DNA of 64,000 nucleotides from Marivirga harenae (GTDB lineage: Bacteria > Bacteroidota > Bacteroidia > Cytophagales > Cyclobacteriaceae), in assembly GCF_030534335.1 (NCBI RefSeq), contig NZ_CP130565.1, forward strand, positions 131,501-195,500, in the 5' to 3' direction. The notes beneath the pieces are model-generated. The model was not told where the DNA came from, searched no databases, and saw nothing but the letters and a program-made list of their open reading frames with translations. The position numbers and the translations under genes were made by a program. Position 1 is the first letter of the stretch, and each line of letters opens with the position of its first letter. Below, one piece after another: positions 46,340 to 54,741 of the stretch.

Positions 46340-46531
46340 ATGATAAAGTTCTTACTTTGGTGTATACTACTAGTAATATGTTGGCCTTTGGCAATTATTG
46401 TGCTATTTATTTACCCTATAATTTGGTTGATACTACTTCCTTTTAGATTGCTAGGTTTTGCAGTTGGCTTTTCCTTTAGCATAATCGCAGGGATTTTCTT
46501 ATTCCCATTTTTAGTTGCAGGCAGAACTTAA
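46340..46531 (+). CDS. Small hydrophobic membrane protein, 63 aa
   Basis: Two or three membrane segments filling nearly the whole length, with charged residues only at the ends and near residue 36 (LPFRLLGF). The start is an ATG preceded by an AT-rich spacer. Function unknown. Confidence 0.6.
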   Translation: MIKFLLWCILLVICWPLAIIVLFIYPIIWLILLPFRLLGFAVGFSFSIIAGIFLFPFLVAGRT

Positions 46532-46621
46532 TCTTTCGATTTTCATAATTTACGGATATCTAGTAACCTTTTACTAGCTCCAACGCTTATCTTAGCAAGA
46601 TTAAACTTGTAAAATTCAATT

Positions 46622-47698
46622 ATGGATAAGATAGCAGAAGACTTTCTATTTAAATATTTAAATAACGCAGCACCAACGGGATTTGAGACCAGTGGCCAAA
46701 AACTTTGGCTAGATTACATCAAACCTTATACAGATGAGTTCATTCAGGACAATTACGGAACTGTAGCGGCAATTATCAATAAAGATGCACCATATAAAGT
46801 GGTGATCGAAGCTCATGCTGATGAGATTTCATGGTTTGTTAATTATATTTCCGATGATGGCTATATCTATGTAATCAGGAATGGTGGTTCAGATCACCAA
46901 ATTGCACCCTCAAAAAGAGTAAATATACATACTGAAAAAGGGGTGGTCAAAGGAATTTTCGGTTGGCCAGCCATACATGTCCGCAATAAAGAAAACGACA
47001 TCAAACCAGAATTAAAAAATATATTTGTGGACGTTGGAGCCGATAATAAGGAAGAAGTTGAAAAAATGGGAATTCATGTAGGTTGCGTTATTACTTTTGA
47101 TGACGAGCCCATGTACATGAAAGATAAAGATTACATTGTTGGTCGTGCACTAGATAATCGAATCGGTGGATTTATGATAGCGGAAGTCGCAAGAAAAATC
47201 CATGAAAATAAGGACAAAATTCCTTTTGCTTTATATATAGTCAATGCTGTTCAAGAAGAAGTGGGATTAAAAGGAGCCCAAATGATAGCACAACACATCA
47301 AACCAGACGTGGCCGTTATAACCGATGTATGTCATGATACTCATTCACCTTTATACAATAAGATTGAAAGCGGTGATCAGAAGTCTGGTGGAGGTCCGGT
47401 TTTAACTTACGGACCGGCAGTTCAAAACAATCTTTTAAAGATGTTGATAGAGCTGGCGGAAAAAGGGAATATTCCTTTTCAAAGATCAGCAGCAAGCCGA
47501 GCTACTGGCACTGATACTGATGCATTTGCGTACAGTAACGAGGGCGTTCCGTCTGCTTTGGTATCACTTCCACTTAAGTACATGCATACGACTGTAGAAA
47601 TGGTACATAGCAAGGATGTACAATCAGTTATTAATTTATTACATTCATTCATTGTAAACCTTAAAGACAAGCATAATTTTAGATACGATTTGTCTTAA
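46622..47698 (+). CDS. M42 family metallopeptidase (glutamyl aminopeptidase/endoglucanase-like)
   Basis: 358 residues. Family motifs: NAAPTGFETS at the N-terminus, VIEAHADEISW (first metal histidine and aspartate), GRALDNRIGGF (bridging aspartate), NAVQEEVGLKGAQ (catalytic E and metal E), VITDVCHDT, and the late histidine in KYMHTTVEMVH. A cytosolic dodecameric aminopeptidase in studied relatives. Monocistronic. Confidence 0.93.
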   Translation: MDKIAEDFLFKYLNNAAPTGFETSGQKLWLDYIKPYTDEFIQDNYGTVAAIINKDAPYKVVIEAHADEISWFVNYISDDGYIYVIRNGGSDHQIAPSKRVNIHTEKGVVKGIFGWPAIHVRNKENDIKPELKNIFVDVGADNKEEVEKMGIHVGCVITFDDEPMYMKDKDYIVGRALDNRIGGFMIAEVARKIHENKDKIPFALYIVNAVQEEVGLKGAQMIAQHIKPDVAVITDVCHDTHSPLYNKIESGDQKSGGGPVLTYGPAVQNNLLKMLIELAEKGNIPFQRSAASRATGTDTDAFAYSNEGVPSALVSLPLKYMHTTVEMVHSKDVQSVINLLHSFIVNLKDKHNFRYDLS

Positions 47699-47764
47699 TT
47701 TATCAAAATATTACTCCTGAAAGCTATTGAGACTTTTTCGATTTACTGATAAAAATCATAATTC

Positions 47765-47772
47765 TACCTTTG
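47765..47772 (+). promoter_or_regulatory. Candidate -7 element TACCTTTG of the first YfiR gene
   Basis: Fits TAnnTTTG, 27 bases before the ATG at 47799. TTTA at 47742-47745, 19 bases upstream, is a one-mismatch -33 element. Confidence 0.4.
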
Positions 47773-47798
47773 TAGAGTAAATTATCAATAAACACAAA

Positions 47799-48317
47799 AT
47801 GAAAAGAATCAGTAGAGTATTTATCGTAGTCGCATTAATGGCTTTTGGTTTCTCTTTAAAATCAGGAGAAAGACCAATGCATGAAATCCATTCTATGCTC
47901 ATGTTTAATTTTATTAAATATGTGGAATGGCCAGCAGATGCCAAATCAGGTAATTTTGTTATTGCAGTAGTAGGTGATGAAGACGTTGCTTCTACCATTC
48001 AAAATTTTTACGCAAAGAGAACCGTGAAAGGACAGGCTGTTAAAGTGGTAAATGTAGATAATGTTAGTGCCGTAAATAATGCTCATGTTCTTTACTTATC
48101 AAGCAACAGAAGCAGAGAATTTGACACAGCAAAAGAAAAATTTACAGGAAAATCTACCTTAATGATTACAGATAAAAATGGTTTGGGTAAGAAAGGAAGC
48201 TGTATTAATTTTCAAGAAATAAACGGAAAATTAAAATTTGAAATCAACCAAGAATCCATAAAAGGAAATAACTTGAAGGTTTCAAATCAATTATCCAGCA
48301 TGGGAATATTGATTTAA
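47799..48317 (+). CDS. YfiR family protein (first of a tandem pair)
   Basis: 172 residues with a signal peptide ending near FSLKSGE. The YfiR (DUF4154) pattern is clear: FNFIKYVEWPADAKSGNFVI, then VVGDEDV, the central AHVLYLSSN and TLMITDKNGLGKKGSCINF, and the end KLKFEINQ. In Pseudomonas, YfiR is a periplasmic inhibitor of a cyclase, but here no YfiN-like cyclase or YfiB gene is adjacent, so the role is open. It is followed by its own terminator and by a paralogue. Confidence 0.88.
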   Translation: MKRISRVFIVVALMAFGFSLKSGERPMHEIHSMLMFNFIKYVEWPADAKSGNFVIAVVGDEDVASTIQNFYAKRTVKGQAVKVVNVDNVSAVNNAHVLYLSSNRSREFDTAKEKFTGKSTLMITDKNGLGKKGSCINFQEINGKLKFEINQESIKGNNLKVSNQLSSMGILI

Positions 48318-48346
48318 TAAAATATAGTGATTTAGTTTAGTTTTTT

Positions 48347-48390
48347 ACCCTAGCTGGAGACTCGTTTAGATCTCATTGCTAGGGTTTTTT
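48347..48390 (+). terminator. Intrinsic terminator between the two YfiR genes
   Basis: ACCCTAGC (48347-48354) pairs with GCTAGGGT (48378-48385), followed by a T run to 48390. Confidence 0.8.
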
Positions 48391-48531
48391 CATTACAATT
48401 AAAATATTATAATTAAAACTTATAATATTTTAATATCATTTTACAATTTGATGCTTTATTCTTTATAAAAATATAATTTTCTAAAGAATAGTAGTAATTT
48501 TGTTATAAATAGGGAGAAAAATATCTAAGAT

Positions 48532-49056
48532 ATGAAACGTACATTTAAAATATTTATAATTGCCTTCTGTGTTTCAATTGGCTTTAACTCATTTAATGTC
48601 AATGCACAGAGACCAATGCATGAAATTCACACCATGTTGATATTTAATTTTATTAAATACGTAGAGTGGCCTTCTGAAACTAAATCTGGTGATTTCGTAA
48701 TTGCTGTATATGGGGATGATGATGTATACAATCAATTATTCAAGTTATATGGACAAAGGGAAATAAAAGGTCAAAATACCAATATTGTAAATGTATCAGA
48801 TGTTGCTCAAATGGGTGCAGCACATGTTCTATACGTAGCATCTAATAAAAGTAAGGACTTTGAAGATATTTTAGGAAAATATGACACAAAGCCAACGTTA
48901 ATCATTACGGACAAGCCTGGATTAGGTAAAAAAGGATCTTCTATTAATTTTAGAGAAGCCGGTGGGAAATTGAAGTTTGAAATAAATCAAGCCACTTTTG
49001 ACAATAGCAACTTGAAAGTATCAAGTCAGTTGGTAAACATGGGAATAGCAATTTAA
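48532..49056 (+). CDS. YfiR family protein (second of a tandem pair)
   Basis: 174 residues with a signal peptide ending near NVNAQ. It shares long stretches with the first copy (RPMHEIH, FNFIKYVEWP, KSG-FVIAV, AHVLY, TDK-GLGKKGS), so the pair arose by duplication. TAATTTTG at 48495-48502 may be its -7 element. It has a separate terminator (49081-49113), meaning the copies can be expressed independently. Confidence 0.88.
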   Translation: MKRTFKIFIIAFCVSIGFNSFNVNAQRPMHEIHTMLIFNFIKYVEWPSETKSGDFVIAVYGDDDVYNQLFKLYGQREIKGQNTNIVNVSDVAQMGAAHVLYVASNKSKDFEDILGKYDTKPTLIITDKPGLGKKGSSINFREAGGKLKFEINQATFDNSNLKVSSQLVNMGIAI

Positions 49057-49080
49057 GTAAATTAATAACTATTTTACTCA

Positions 49081-49113
49081 AAGCTTCGTCCAAAAAGACG
49101 AGGCTTTTTTTTT
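49081..49113 (+). terminator. Intrinsic terminator after the second YfiR gene
   Basis: AGCTTCGTC and GACGAGGCT pair around CAAAAA with one G-T pair, followed by nine T residues. Confidence 0.8.
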
Positions 49114-49141
49114 GACAATTCATTCATTAAATAAAAAATAT

Positions 49142-49930
49142 ATGGTCAAAATTCAGGACCAAATCGGTAATCACTTAAGCTTAAATTCTAAGCCTATAAG
49201 AATAATCAGCTTGGTCCCATCAATAACTGAGTTTTTGTATGATTTAGGCTTGGAAGAAAGAGTTAGCGGCATCACAAAATTTTGCGTTCATCCAATGAGT
49301 TGGAGAAATGAAAAACAAATTATTGGCGGTACAAAACAGCAGCACCTTAAAAAAATAAAAGACTTAAATCCTGATTTAATAATTGCCAGCAAAGAAGAGA
49401 ATGTGAAGAGCTTCGTTGACAAACTTTCAAAAAATTGCCCTGTCTATGTTTCGGATGTCACTGATTTTAGTACTGCAATTCAAATGATGATCGATATAGG
49501 GTTTTTAACAGATACTGAAGAAAAAGCAAGGACTATAACGCAACAAATAAAACTGGACTTTGACTCTCTACATATAGCGCATCAAAGAAAGAAAGTCGCT
49601 TATTGCATTTGGAAAAACCCTTGGATGTGGGCTGGTCCAGATACATTTATTTCAAAAATGCTTAGCTATTCTGGCTTCACGAATACTATTTCCAAGGAAC
49701 GCTACCCCGAAATAAATATGGATGAAATCATTAAGGAGAATCCAGACTATATCTTTCTTTCTTCTGAACCCTTCCCTTTCCACACTAAACATATTGAACA
49801 ATTAACTACCACATATCCTAAAGCAAAGTTTAAAATTGTGGATGGGGAAATGTTTAGCTGGTATGGAAGTCGAATGTTAAAAGCCCCAAAATATTTTAAT
49901 TCACTTTTGCATGAACTCAAATCCGAATAA
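49142..49930 (+). CDS. ABC transporter substrate-binding protein, helical-backbone (BtuF-like)
   Basis: About 262 residues from ATG 49142. A TTG further up (49112) lies in the T tract of the preceding terminator and is rejected. KPIRIISLVPSITEFLYDLGL is the classic start of periplasmic cobalamin/haem-type binding proteins, and the long helix and GEMFSWYGSRMLKAP fit too. There is no signal peptide and no transporter gene nearby, which is common for this family in Bacteroidota; it may act in the cytosol. Its 3' end overlaps aroA on the other strand by 30 bases. Confidence 0.82.
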   Translation: MVKIQDQIGNHLSLNSKPIRIISLVPSITEFLYDLGLEERVSGITKFCVHPMSWRNEKQIIGGTKQQHLKKIKDLNPDLIIASKEENVKSFVDKLSKNCPVYVSDVTDFSTAIQMMIDIGFLTDTEEKARTITQQIKLDFDSLHIAHQRKKVAYCIWKNPWMWAGPDTFISKMLSYSGFTNTISKERYPEINMDEIIKENPDYIFLSSEPFPFHTKHIEQLTTTYPKAKFKIVDGEMFSWYGSRMLKAPKYFNSLLHELKSE

Positions 49931-51151
49931 TTGCAAATCATCCCAAAAAGTAGGATAGGACTTATTGACTACTTCAATATCATTTATTTGCAAAGCATTA
50001 TTTATTGCTAGTGGAGCAAATCCCATTGCCATTCTATGGTCCTCATATGTTTCGATAATAGGCTCGCTCTTAATCGAGAAATCACTGGTTTTAAGCTTCC
50101 AAACCCCTTTCTTTGATTCAATTAATTGGCAATTGAACTTAGCTAGCTCATTTTGAAGAGCCAAAATTCTGTCTGTTTCTTTTATCCTTAAACTTTCCAA
50201 ACCTGTCATTTCCAAATTGATTTTCAAGGAAGCTGCACAAGGCAAAACGGTTTGGGCTAGATCTGGACATTTTCTGAAGTCCAATTTTAGTTCTTTTTTT
50301 AAAGCTAAGCTATGCTTTTCAATTAACAGTCCTTCATTCTTAAATTCAAAATTTACACCAAAATCTCTGGCCATGCTTTTTATTACTTGATCACCTTGAA
50401 AACTTTCTGATTTCAGCCCTTCTAAAAGCACTTTTTTACCAATTTTAGATTGAGCAATTATAGAAAACCAATAACTTGAAGCTGACCAGTCTGACTCAAC
50501 AATTTGCATACTTTTTTGATATCCCTGATGAGCTATTTTGATAAAGTCTCCATTTTGAGAATATCGAATTCCTGATAAATGCATCAGACCCAAAGTCATG
50601 TCAATATAGGGTTTACTGAAGGTCGGAGGTTCTATTTCCACTTCCAACCCACTAGGTAGAATAGGTGCCACCATCAGCAAAGCAGAAATATATTGACTAC
50701 TGATATTACCAGGAATTGATAGTGTTGAGCTAATCTGCTCTTGAAAAGGATTAATTCTCAATGGAGGATAACCATCCTTATTTTCATAACTTATATTTGC
50801 TCCAATTGAATGAAGAGCATCCACCAAGGTACCAATTGGACGGTTTTGCATGCGTTCAGTACCTGTTAATATCACCTCCTTTTTAGTAGTAATTGCAAAA
50901 TAAGCAGTTAAGAACCGCATGGCAGTTCCTGCGTCTAGCACATCAAAAATCTGGCTGTCTAAATCTGCCGTTAATAATTTAATAAGGGTCTGTGTGTCTC
51001 TTGCACTTGAAAGATTCTCAATGGTAATCTTACCCCCTGAAAGAGCATTCATTATCAGCAATCTATTAGATTCGCTTTTCGAGCTGGGCAAATTGATAGA
51101 ACAAATTTGCTGATTGGTAGAATTTTTATATTGTTTTATAAAATAATTCAA
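49901..51151 (-). CDS. aroA: 3-phosphoshikimate 1-carboxyvinyltransferase (EPSP synthase)
   Basis: 416 residues. LPSSKSESNRLLIMNAL binds shikimate phosphate, LDAGTAMRFLTAY and TGTERMQNRPIGTLVDAL are the family signature regions, then ALLMVAPIL, RKCPDLAQTVLPCAASL, RIKETDRI and YEDHRMAMGFAPLAI. It joins shikimate-3-phosphate and PEP in the sixth step of the shikimate pathway. It is transcribed separately from aroB, with the YtxH gene between on the other strand; convergent with the BtuF-like gene. Confidence 0.95.
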   Translation of the reverse strand: MNYFIKQYKNSTNQQICSINLPSSKSESNRLLIMNALSGGKITIENLSSARDTQTLIKLLTADLDSQIFDVLDAGTAMRFLTAYFAITTKKEVILTGTERMQNRPIGTLVDALHSIGANISYENKDGYPPLRINPFQEQISSTLSIPGNISSQYISALLMVAPILPSGLEVEIEPPTFSKPYIDMTLGLMHLSGIRYSQNGDFIKIAHQGYQKSMQIVESDWSASSYWFSIIAQSKIGKKVLLEGLKSESFQGDQVIKSMARDFGVNFEFKNEGLLIEKHSLALKKELKLDFRKCPDLAQTVLPCAASLKINLEMTGLESLRIKETDRILALQNELAKFNCQLIESKKGVWKLKTSDFSIKSEPIIETYEDHRMAMGFAPLAINNALQINDIEVVNKSYPTFWDDLQLFGFEFMQK

Positions 51152-51225
51152 AATATTCTTTATTGGTTTAAACTGTTTTTATAAGTTGAACGTTATAAAG
51201 CTGTCAACTTTAAAATTTAAATAAA

Positions 51226-51459
51226 ATGAGTACCACAAGTAAATCAATTTTTTCATTCTTAGCAGGTGCGGCTGCTGTTGTTGCCGCAGGAGCTTTTTTA
51301 AGCAGTAAAAATGGTAAAAAAGTTACAAGAACTGTAACAGATCGATTAAGAAATATCAAAAGACACACTGAAGAAGGATTAGACTCAGATTGGCTTAATG
51401 ATTTAAGTGATTCTGCTATTCACAGTGCTAAGACTTTTCGTGAAAAAATGAAGTTATAA
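51226..51459 (+). CDS. YtxH-domain small protein
   Basis: 77 residues: a short N-terminus, a hydrophobic AAAVVAAGAFLSS segment followed by KNGKKVTRTVTDRLRN, the usual YtxH layout of a glycine/alanine-rich membrane helix and an amphipathic helix. Related proteins are often stress-induced. It starts divergently from aroA and its last six bases overlap the aroB 3' end on the opposite strand. Confidence 0.7.
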   Translation: MSTTSKSIFSFLAGAAAVVAAGAFLSSKNGKKVTRTVTDRLRNIKRHTEEGLDSDWLNDLSDSAIHSAKTFREKMKL

Positions 51460-52470
51460 TATCTCGGCTAGGGCTTGATCTATCACTTCCTCTTCAACAG
51501 GAATATCATAGACTGCTGTGCCAATATTCTGAAGTAAACTCATATTGAGGTTACCATTTTCATTTTTCTTATCTTGCTTGCAAAGCCTTTTTATATTATT
51601 TAAAGAGGCTTTTTCAATTTTAGGACTGCTGTAAATTTTCCTTAATTCCTCCACTATAATCTGAAACTCACTTTCAGCTAGTAATCCTTTAGATTTGCTT
51701 ATATAAGCTTCTGCAATCATACCGATCCCTATTGCCTCGCCATGTAATAATTCACTGCTTGTACCTAATAAATGAGTTTCTATTGCATGGCCTATCGTAT
51801 GTCCAAAATTCAATATTTTTCTTAATCCTTTTTCTGTAGGATCTGCTTTTACTACTTCTTCTTTTATTGCTACTGACTGTTGTATTATTTCGTTCCCGAA
51901 ACTATTACTACCATTATCAAGACAATCTTGCCAATGCTTTTGATTTGCTATTAAGCCATGTTTAAGCATTTCAGCATAACCTGAAATCAATTGTTTTTGA
52001 GGTAAGGTATCATGAAATACCGAATCTACCAATACAGCCTCTGCTTCACAAAATAATCCGATATGATTCTTATAGCCCTGAAAGTCAATACCGGTTTTAG
52101 CTCCCACGCTTGCATCCACTTGTGATAATAAAGTGGTTGGGATGTTTATAAATCTAATTCCTCTCTTATAAGTACCTGCACAAAATCCACCCATGTCAGT
52201 GATTACCCCTCCACCTAAATTGATAAGTAATGTCTTCCGATCTGCTGTAGCATTAGTTAGTGCACTCCAAACCAAATTGCAACTGCTAAGCGTTTTATTT
52301 CTCTCTCCAGAAGAAATTTCAATTAATTTATGAGGCTCTAAATACTCCTTAAGTATAGGATAGCAATACTCCTTGCTATTTTCATCTACTAATACAAACA
52401 CCTGAGAGTATTGACCTGAAGCAAGAAGCTCCGTTATATAGCTAACTTTCTCAAAATATACTTTGCTCAT
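51454..52470 (-). CDS. aroB: 3-dehydroquinate synthase
   Basis: 338 residues. GERNKTLSSCNLVWSAL, then LINLGGGVITDMGGFCAGTYKRG (NAD-binding, about residues 80-102), IPTTLLSQVDASVGAKTGID, and the metal site with HGEAIGIGM and FGHTIGHAIE. It converts DAHP to dehydroquinate, second step of the shikimate pathway. It overlaps the upstream DAHP synthase gene by four bases (52467-52470), so the first two enzymes of the pathway are co-translated and share the attenuator control at 53645-53815. Confidence 0.95.
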   Translation of the reverse strand: MSKVYFEKVSYITELLASGQYSQVFVLVDENSKEYCYPILKEYLEPHKLIEISSGERNKTLSSCNLVWSALTNATADRKTLLINLGGGVITDMGGFCAGTYKRGIRFINIPTTLLSQVDASVGAKTGIDFQGYKNHIGLFCEAEAVLVDSVFHDTLPQKQLISGYAEMLKHGLIANQKHWQDCLDNGSNSFGNEIIQQSVAIKEEVVKADPTEKGLRKILNFGHTIGHAIETHLLGTSSELLHGEAIGIGMIAEAYISKSKGLLAESEFQIIVEELRKIYSSPKIEKASLNNIKRLCKQDKKNENGNLNMSLLQNIGTAVYDIPVEEEVIDQALAEIL

Positions 52471-53570
52471 ATAATGGTTAAAGGTTCTACGTCTTTGTTA
52501 GCAATCTGCTTTTCTTGTCTTTTGATTGATTCATCATGTATGGCGACCAGTAAGCTTTTCATAAATTTTTCACTCATATCTTTTTCAGTACCTAACGCTA
52601 CCCTGCTAGCTAAAACATCTTTCCATCTGCCTCCTTGGTAAACTGATAAGTCATGTGCTTTTTTGTATGCCCCTACTTTGTCAATCAAATGAAATCGATC
52701 AGATAGTAAATCTATTAGTTTTTGATCAATATGATCGATAGAATCACGCATTTCTTTCAAATTTTCAGGAATTTGATTTTCAAAATCTATTCTCTCACGA
52801 AAAGAAATCTCCTTCAGAAGTGTTAATAATTGCTCAGGGTTTAACTGCTGTCGAGCATCTGACCAGGCCTTTGCAGGATCTGGATGAGTTTCTATCATTA
52901 GTCCGTCCATTCCAAAATTTAAAGCTCTTTGAGCTACAGTTTGTACCATTTCCGATTTCCCTGCAATATGGCTTGGGTCATTAATGATTTCTATTTCAGG
53001 TAACTCCAATTTTAACTGCATAGCTAAATTCCAATTCGGCTTATTTCTGTAAATTTTGTCATAAGGATCAGCAAATCCTCTATGAATTGCAGCTAATTTA
53101 TTGATACCAACATCGTACATCCTTTCTAAAGCCCCAACCCATAAGGCTAAATCTGGATTGATTGGATTTTTAACCATTACTGGAATATCAACCCCTCGTA
53201 AGGAATCTGCAATCTCTTGTACTGAGAATGGATTCACAGTTGTTCTAGCACCGATCCATAATACATCTATCCCGTGCTTTAAAGCAGATTCCACATGATT
53301 GGCATTGGCAACTTCCACACAAACGGGAATATGCAAACGATTCTTGACCTTTTGAAGCCAAGGTAATGCTTCTTCTCCCAAGCCTTCGAAATTACCTGGC
53401 CGTGTTCGAGGTTTCCAAACACCACCTCTAAACATTCCAATTTGCGGTTCTCGTTCAAAGCTATTGCAAAGCTCATCTATTTGCTTTTCAGTTTCAACTG
53501 AACATGGGCCTGCGATTACCACGTGCTTTCCTAGTCCCAAGCCCCAATCTTTCATTTTTAAAGTATTCAT
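52467..53570 (-). CDS. Bifunctional DAHP synthase / type II chorismate mutase (attenuator-controlled copy)
   Basis: 367 residues. DAHP synthase part (about 1-265): VVIAGPCSVETE, KPRTRPGNFEGLGEE, DVLWIGARTTVNPF, VMVKNPINPDLALWVGALER, INDPSHIAGK. Chorismate mutase part (about 275-350): MRDSIDHIDQKLIDLLSDRF, then KVGAYKK. The N-terminus may instead start at M6 (53555). This Bacteroidota fusion makes the first pathway intermediate and also commits chorismate to Phe/Tyr. Its operon with aroB lies behind a Phe/Tyr-rich leader peptide and terminator, so it is the regulated isoenzyme. Confidence 0.94.
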   Translation of the reverse strand: MNTLKMKDWGLGLGKHVVIAGPCSVETEKQIDELCNSFEREPQIGMFRGGVWKPRTRPGNFEGLGEEALPWLQKVKNRLHIPVCVEVANANHVESALKHGIDVLWIGARTTVNPFSVQEIADSLRGVDIPVMVKNPINPDLALWVGALERMYDVGINKLAAIHRGFADPYDKIYRNKPNWNLAMQLKLELPEIEIINDPSHIAGKSEMVQTVAQRALNFGMDGLMIETHPDPAKAWSDARQQLNPEQLLTLLKEISFRERIDFENQIPENLKEMRDSIDHIDQKLIDLLSDRFHLIDKVGAYKKAHDLSVYQGGRWKDVLASRVALGTEKDMSEKFMKSLLVAIHDESIKRQEKQIANKDVEPLTII

Positions 53571-53644
53571 AATTTTCTTGTTTTACTATTCCTGTTTCAA
53601 TTCGATTAAAATTTGATCCCGTAGCATTTCAATCCTGAACGGGC

Positions 53645-53677
53645 AAAAAAAAAGCCCGACTCTCTCGAATCGGGCTT
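53645..53677 (-). terminator. Attenuator terminator hairpin
   Basis: On the minus strand AAGCCCGA pairs with TCGGGCTT (plus coordinates 53670-53677 and 53652-53659) around ten bases, followed by a run of nine U (A run 53645-53653). It lies between the leader peptide stop (53700) and the DAHP synthase ATG (53570), the position expected of an attenuator. Confidence 0.85.
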
Positions 53678-53699
53678 GCAGTATGATTTAATTTAGAAA

Positions 53700-53780
53700 T
53701 TACATAGCATAACAAGGACCGACTCGCCTGAACGGGCTAAAATAAAAGTAAAAATAAAAACGTCCTTGTGTTTTTCTCAT
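53700..53780 (-). CDS. Phe/Tyr-rich leader peptide of the aromatic attenuator, 26 aa
   Basis: ATG 53780 opens a 26-codon frame ending at TAA 53700-53702. Residues 8-14 alternate F-Y-F-Y-F-Y-F, with another F at 17 and Y at 24. Flanking segments fold alternatively: ACAAGGAC (plus 53762-53769) with GTCCTTGT (53712-53719) encloses the Phe/Tyr codons, and CGAGTCGG (53719-53726) can pair with CCGATTCG (53666-53673), the 5' arm of the terminator. Stalling at the Phe/Tyr run would block the first hairpin and favour the second, the antiterminator. This is the logic of pheA-type attenuators, applied here to the first shikimate pathway enzymes. The peptide starts almost at the predicted transcript start. 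Confidence 0.88.
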   Translation of the reverse strand: MRKTQGRFYFYFYFSPFRRVGPCYAM

Positions 53781-53784
53781 GCTT

Positions 53785-53815
53785 CAAATGTAAAATGATG
53801 ATTCTTTAAAACAAA
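53785..53815 (-). promoter_or_regulatory. Promoter of the attenuated aromatic operon
   Basis: Minus strand TTTG (53812-53815), 19 bases, TACATTTG (53785-53792): an exact match to the Bacteroidota consensus. Transcription should begin about 53779-53782, at or within two bases of the leader ATG. Confidence 0.75.
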
Positions 53816-54064
53816 ATAAAATTCTAAATTATTTTATAAAAATAGCTATAACACCCTTATCTAACGTTCGTTAGCTTTTATTATTTGGTTTATAACACTA
53901 ATTCAAAATATCATTAAAAAAAACCTTATTATTAGCTATGACATGCTTAATAACTTACTACTAACAATCTAAAAAAAGAAAGATGAGAAGGATCAGGAAT
54001 AACATATTAGCAATCCGTTCAAATTAAATCTTTATTTTCGATTACACTTTTTAAACTATTACAT

Positions 54065-54604
54065 ATGAAAATTTTAAAAATTATAGGAATTGCCATTCTA
54101 GGTTTCATCATATTGGCTTTAATTGTAGGTGCTTTTACTGAAAAGGACTATGCTGTTGAGCGAGAAATTGTAATAAATAAAAGTCAATCAGAAGTATTTG
54201 ATTACGTGAAGTATCTAAAAAACCAAGATAACTTCAGCAAGTGGAGTACCATGGATCCACATATGAAAAAAGAATATAAAGGAGTAGATGGGACTGTAGG
54301 GTTCATGTCCTCTTGGGAGAGTGACAGCAGCGATGTTGGAGTTGGGGAGCAAGAAATCTTAAGTATTGAAGAAGGGAAAAGAATAGATTATGCTTTGAGG
54401 TTTTTCGAACCATTTGAATCTTCCGAAAAAGCATATATAGAAGTAGAATCTGTTGGTGACAATCAAACAAAAGTCATCTGGGGCTTCAAAGGTAGAATGG
54501 ATTATCCGATGAACTTAATGTTGTTAGCCATGGATTTTGAAGCTATGCTCGGAGCTGATTTTGAATATGGCTTACAGGAATTAAAAAAGATTTTAGAGTC
54601 TTGA
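54065..54604 (+). CDS. SRPBCC (polyketide-cyclase-like) protein with N-terminal membrane segment
   Basis: 179 residues: an N-terminal hydrophobic segment (IIGIAILGFIILALIVGAF), then a START-like fold seen in VEREIVINKSQSEVFDYV, FSKWSTMDPHM and KVIWGFKGRMD. Members bind hydrophobic ligands; none is suggested here. First of three plus-strand genes lying between the two aromatic gene clusters. Confidence 0.82.
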   Translation: MKILKIIGIAILGFIILALIVGAFTEKDYAVEREIVINKSQSEVFDYVKYLKNQDNFSKWSTMDPHMKKEYKGVDGTVGFMSSWESDSSDVGVGEQEILSIEEGKRIDYALRFFEPFESSEKAYIEVESVGDNQTKVIWGFKGRMDYPMNLMLLAMDFEAMLGADFEYGLQELKKILES

Positions 54605-54741
54605 ATGACATTTACCACCTATTGCAGTCTTTTCACCTTAAATTGCATACTGAAACTGCTCTCGACTGAAGTAAAAACAAGCATTTAGTGAATGGCTCAG
54701 TATAATGACTCACAATTTTAATTACATTTAATACCACCGGA

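Noticed and set aside
49112-49141. TTG at 49112 as start of the BtuF-like gene
   Set aside because: It lies in the T tract of a terminator; ATG 49142 fits the conserved N-terminus.
53279-53476. Frames antisense to or shifted within the DAHP synthase gene
   Set aside because: Overlap a strongly conserved enzyme and lack any recognisable features.
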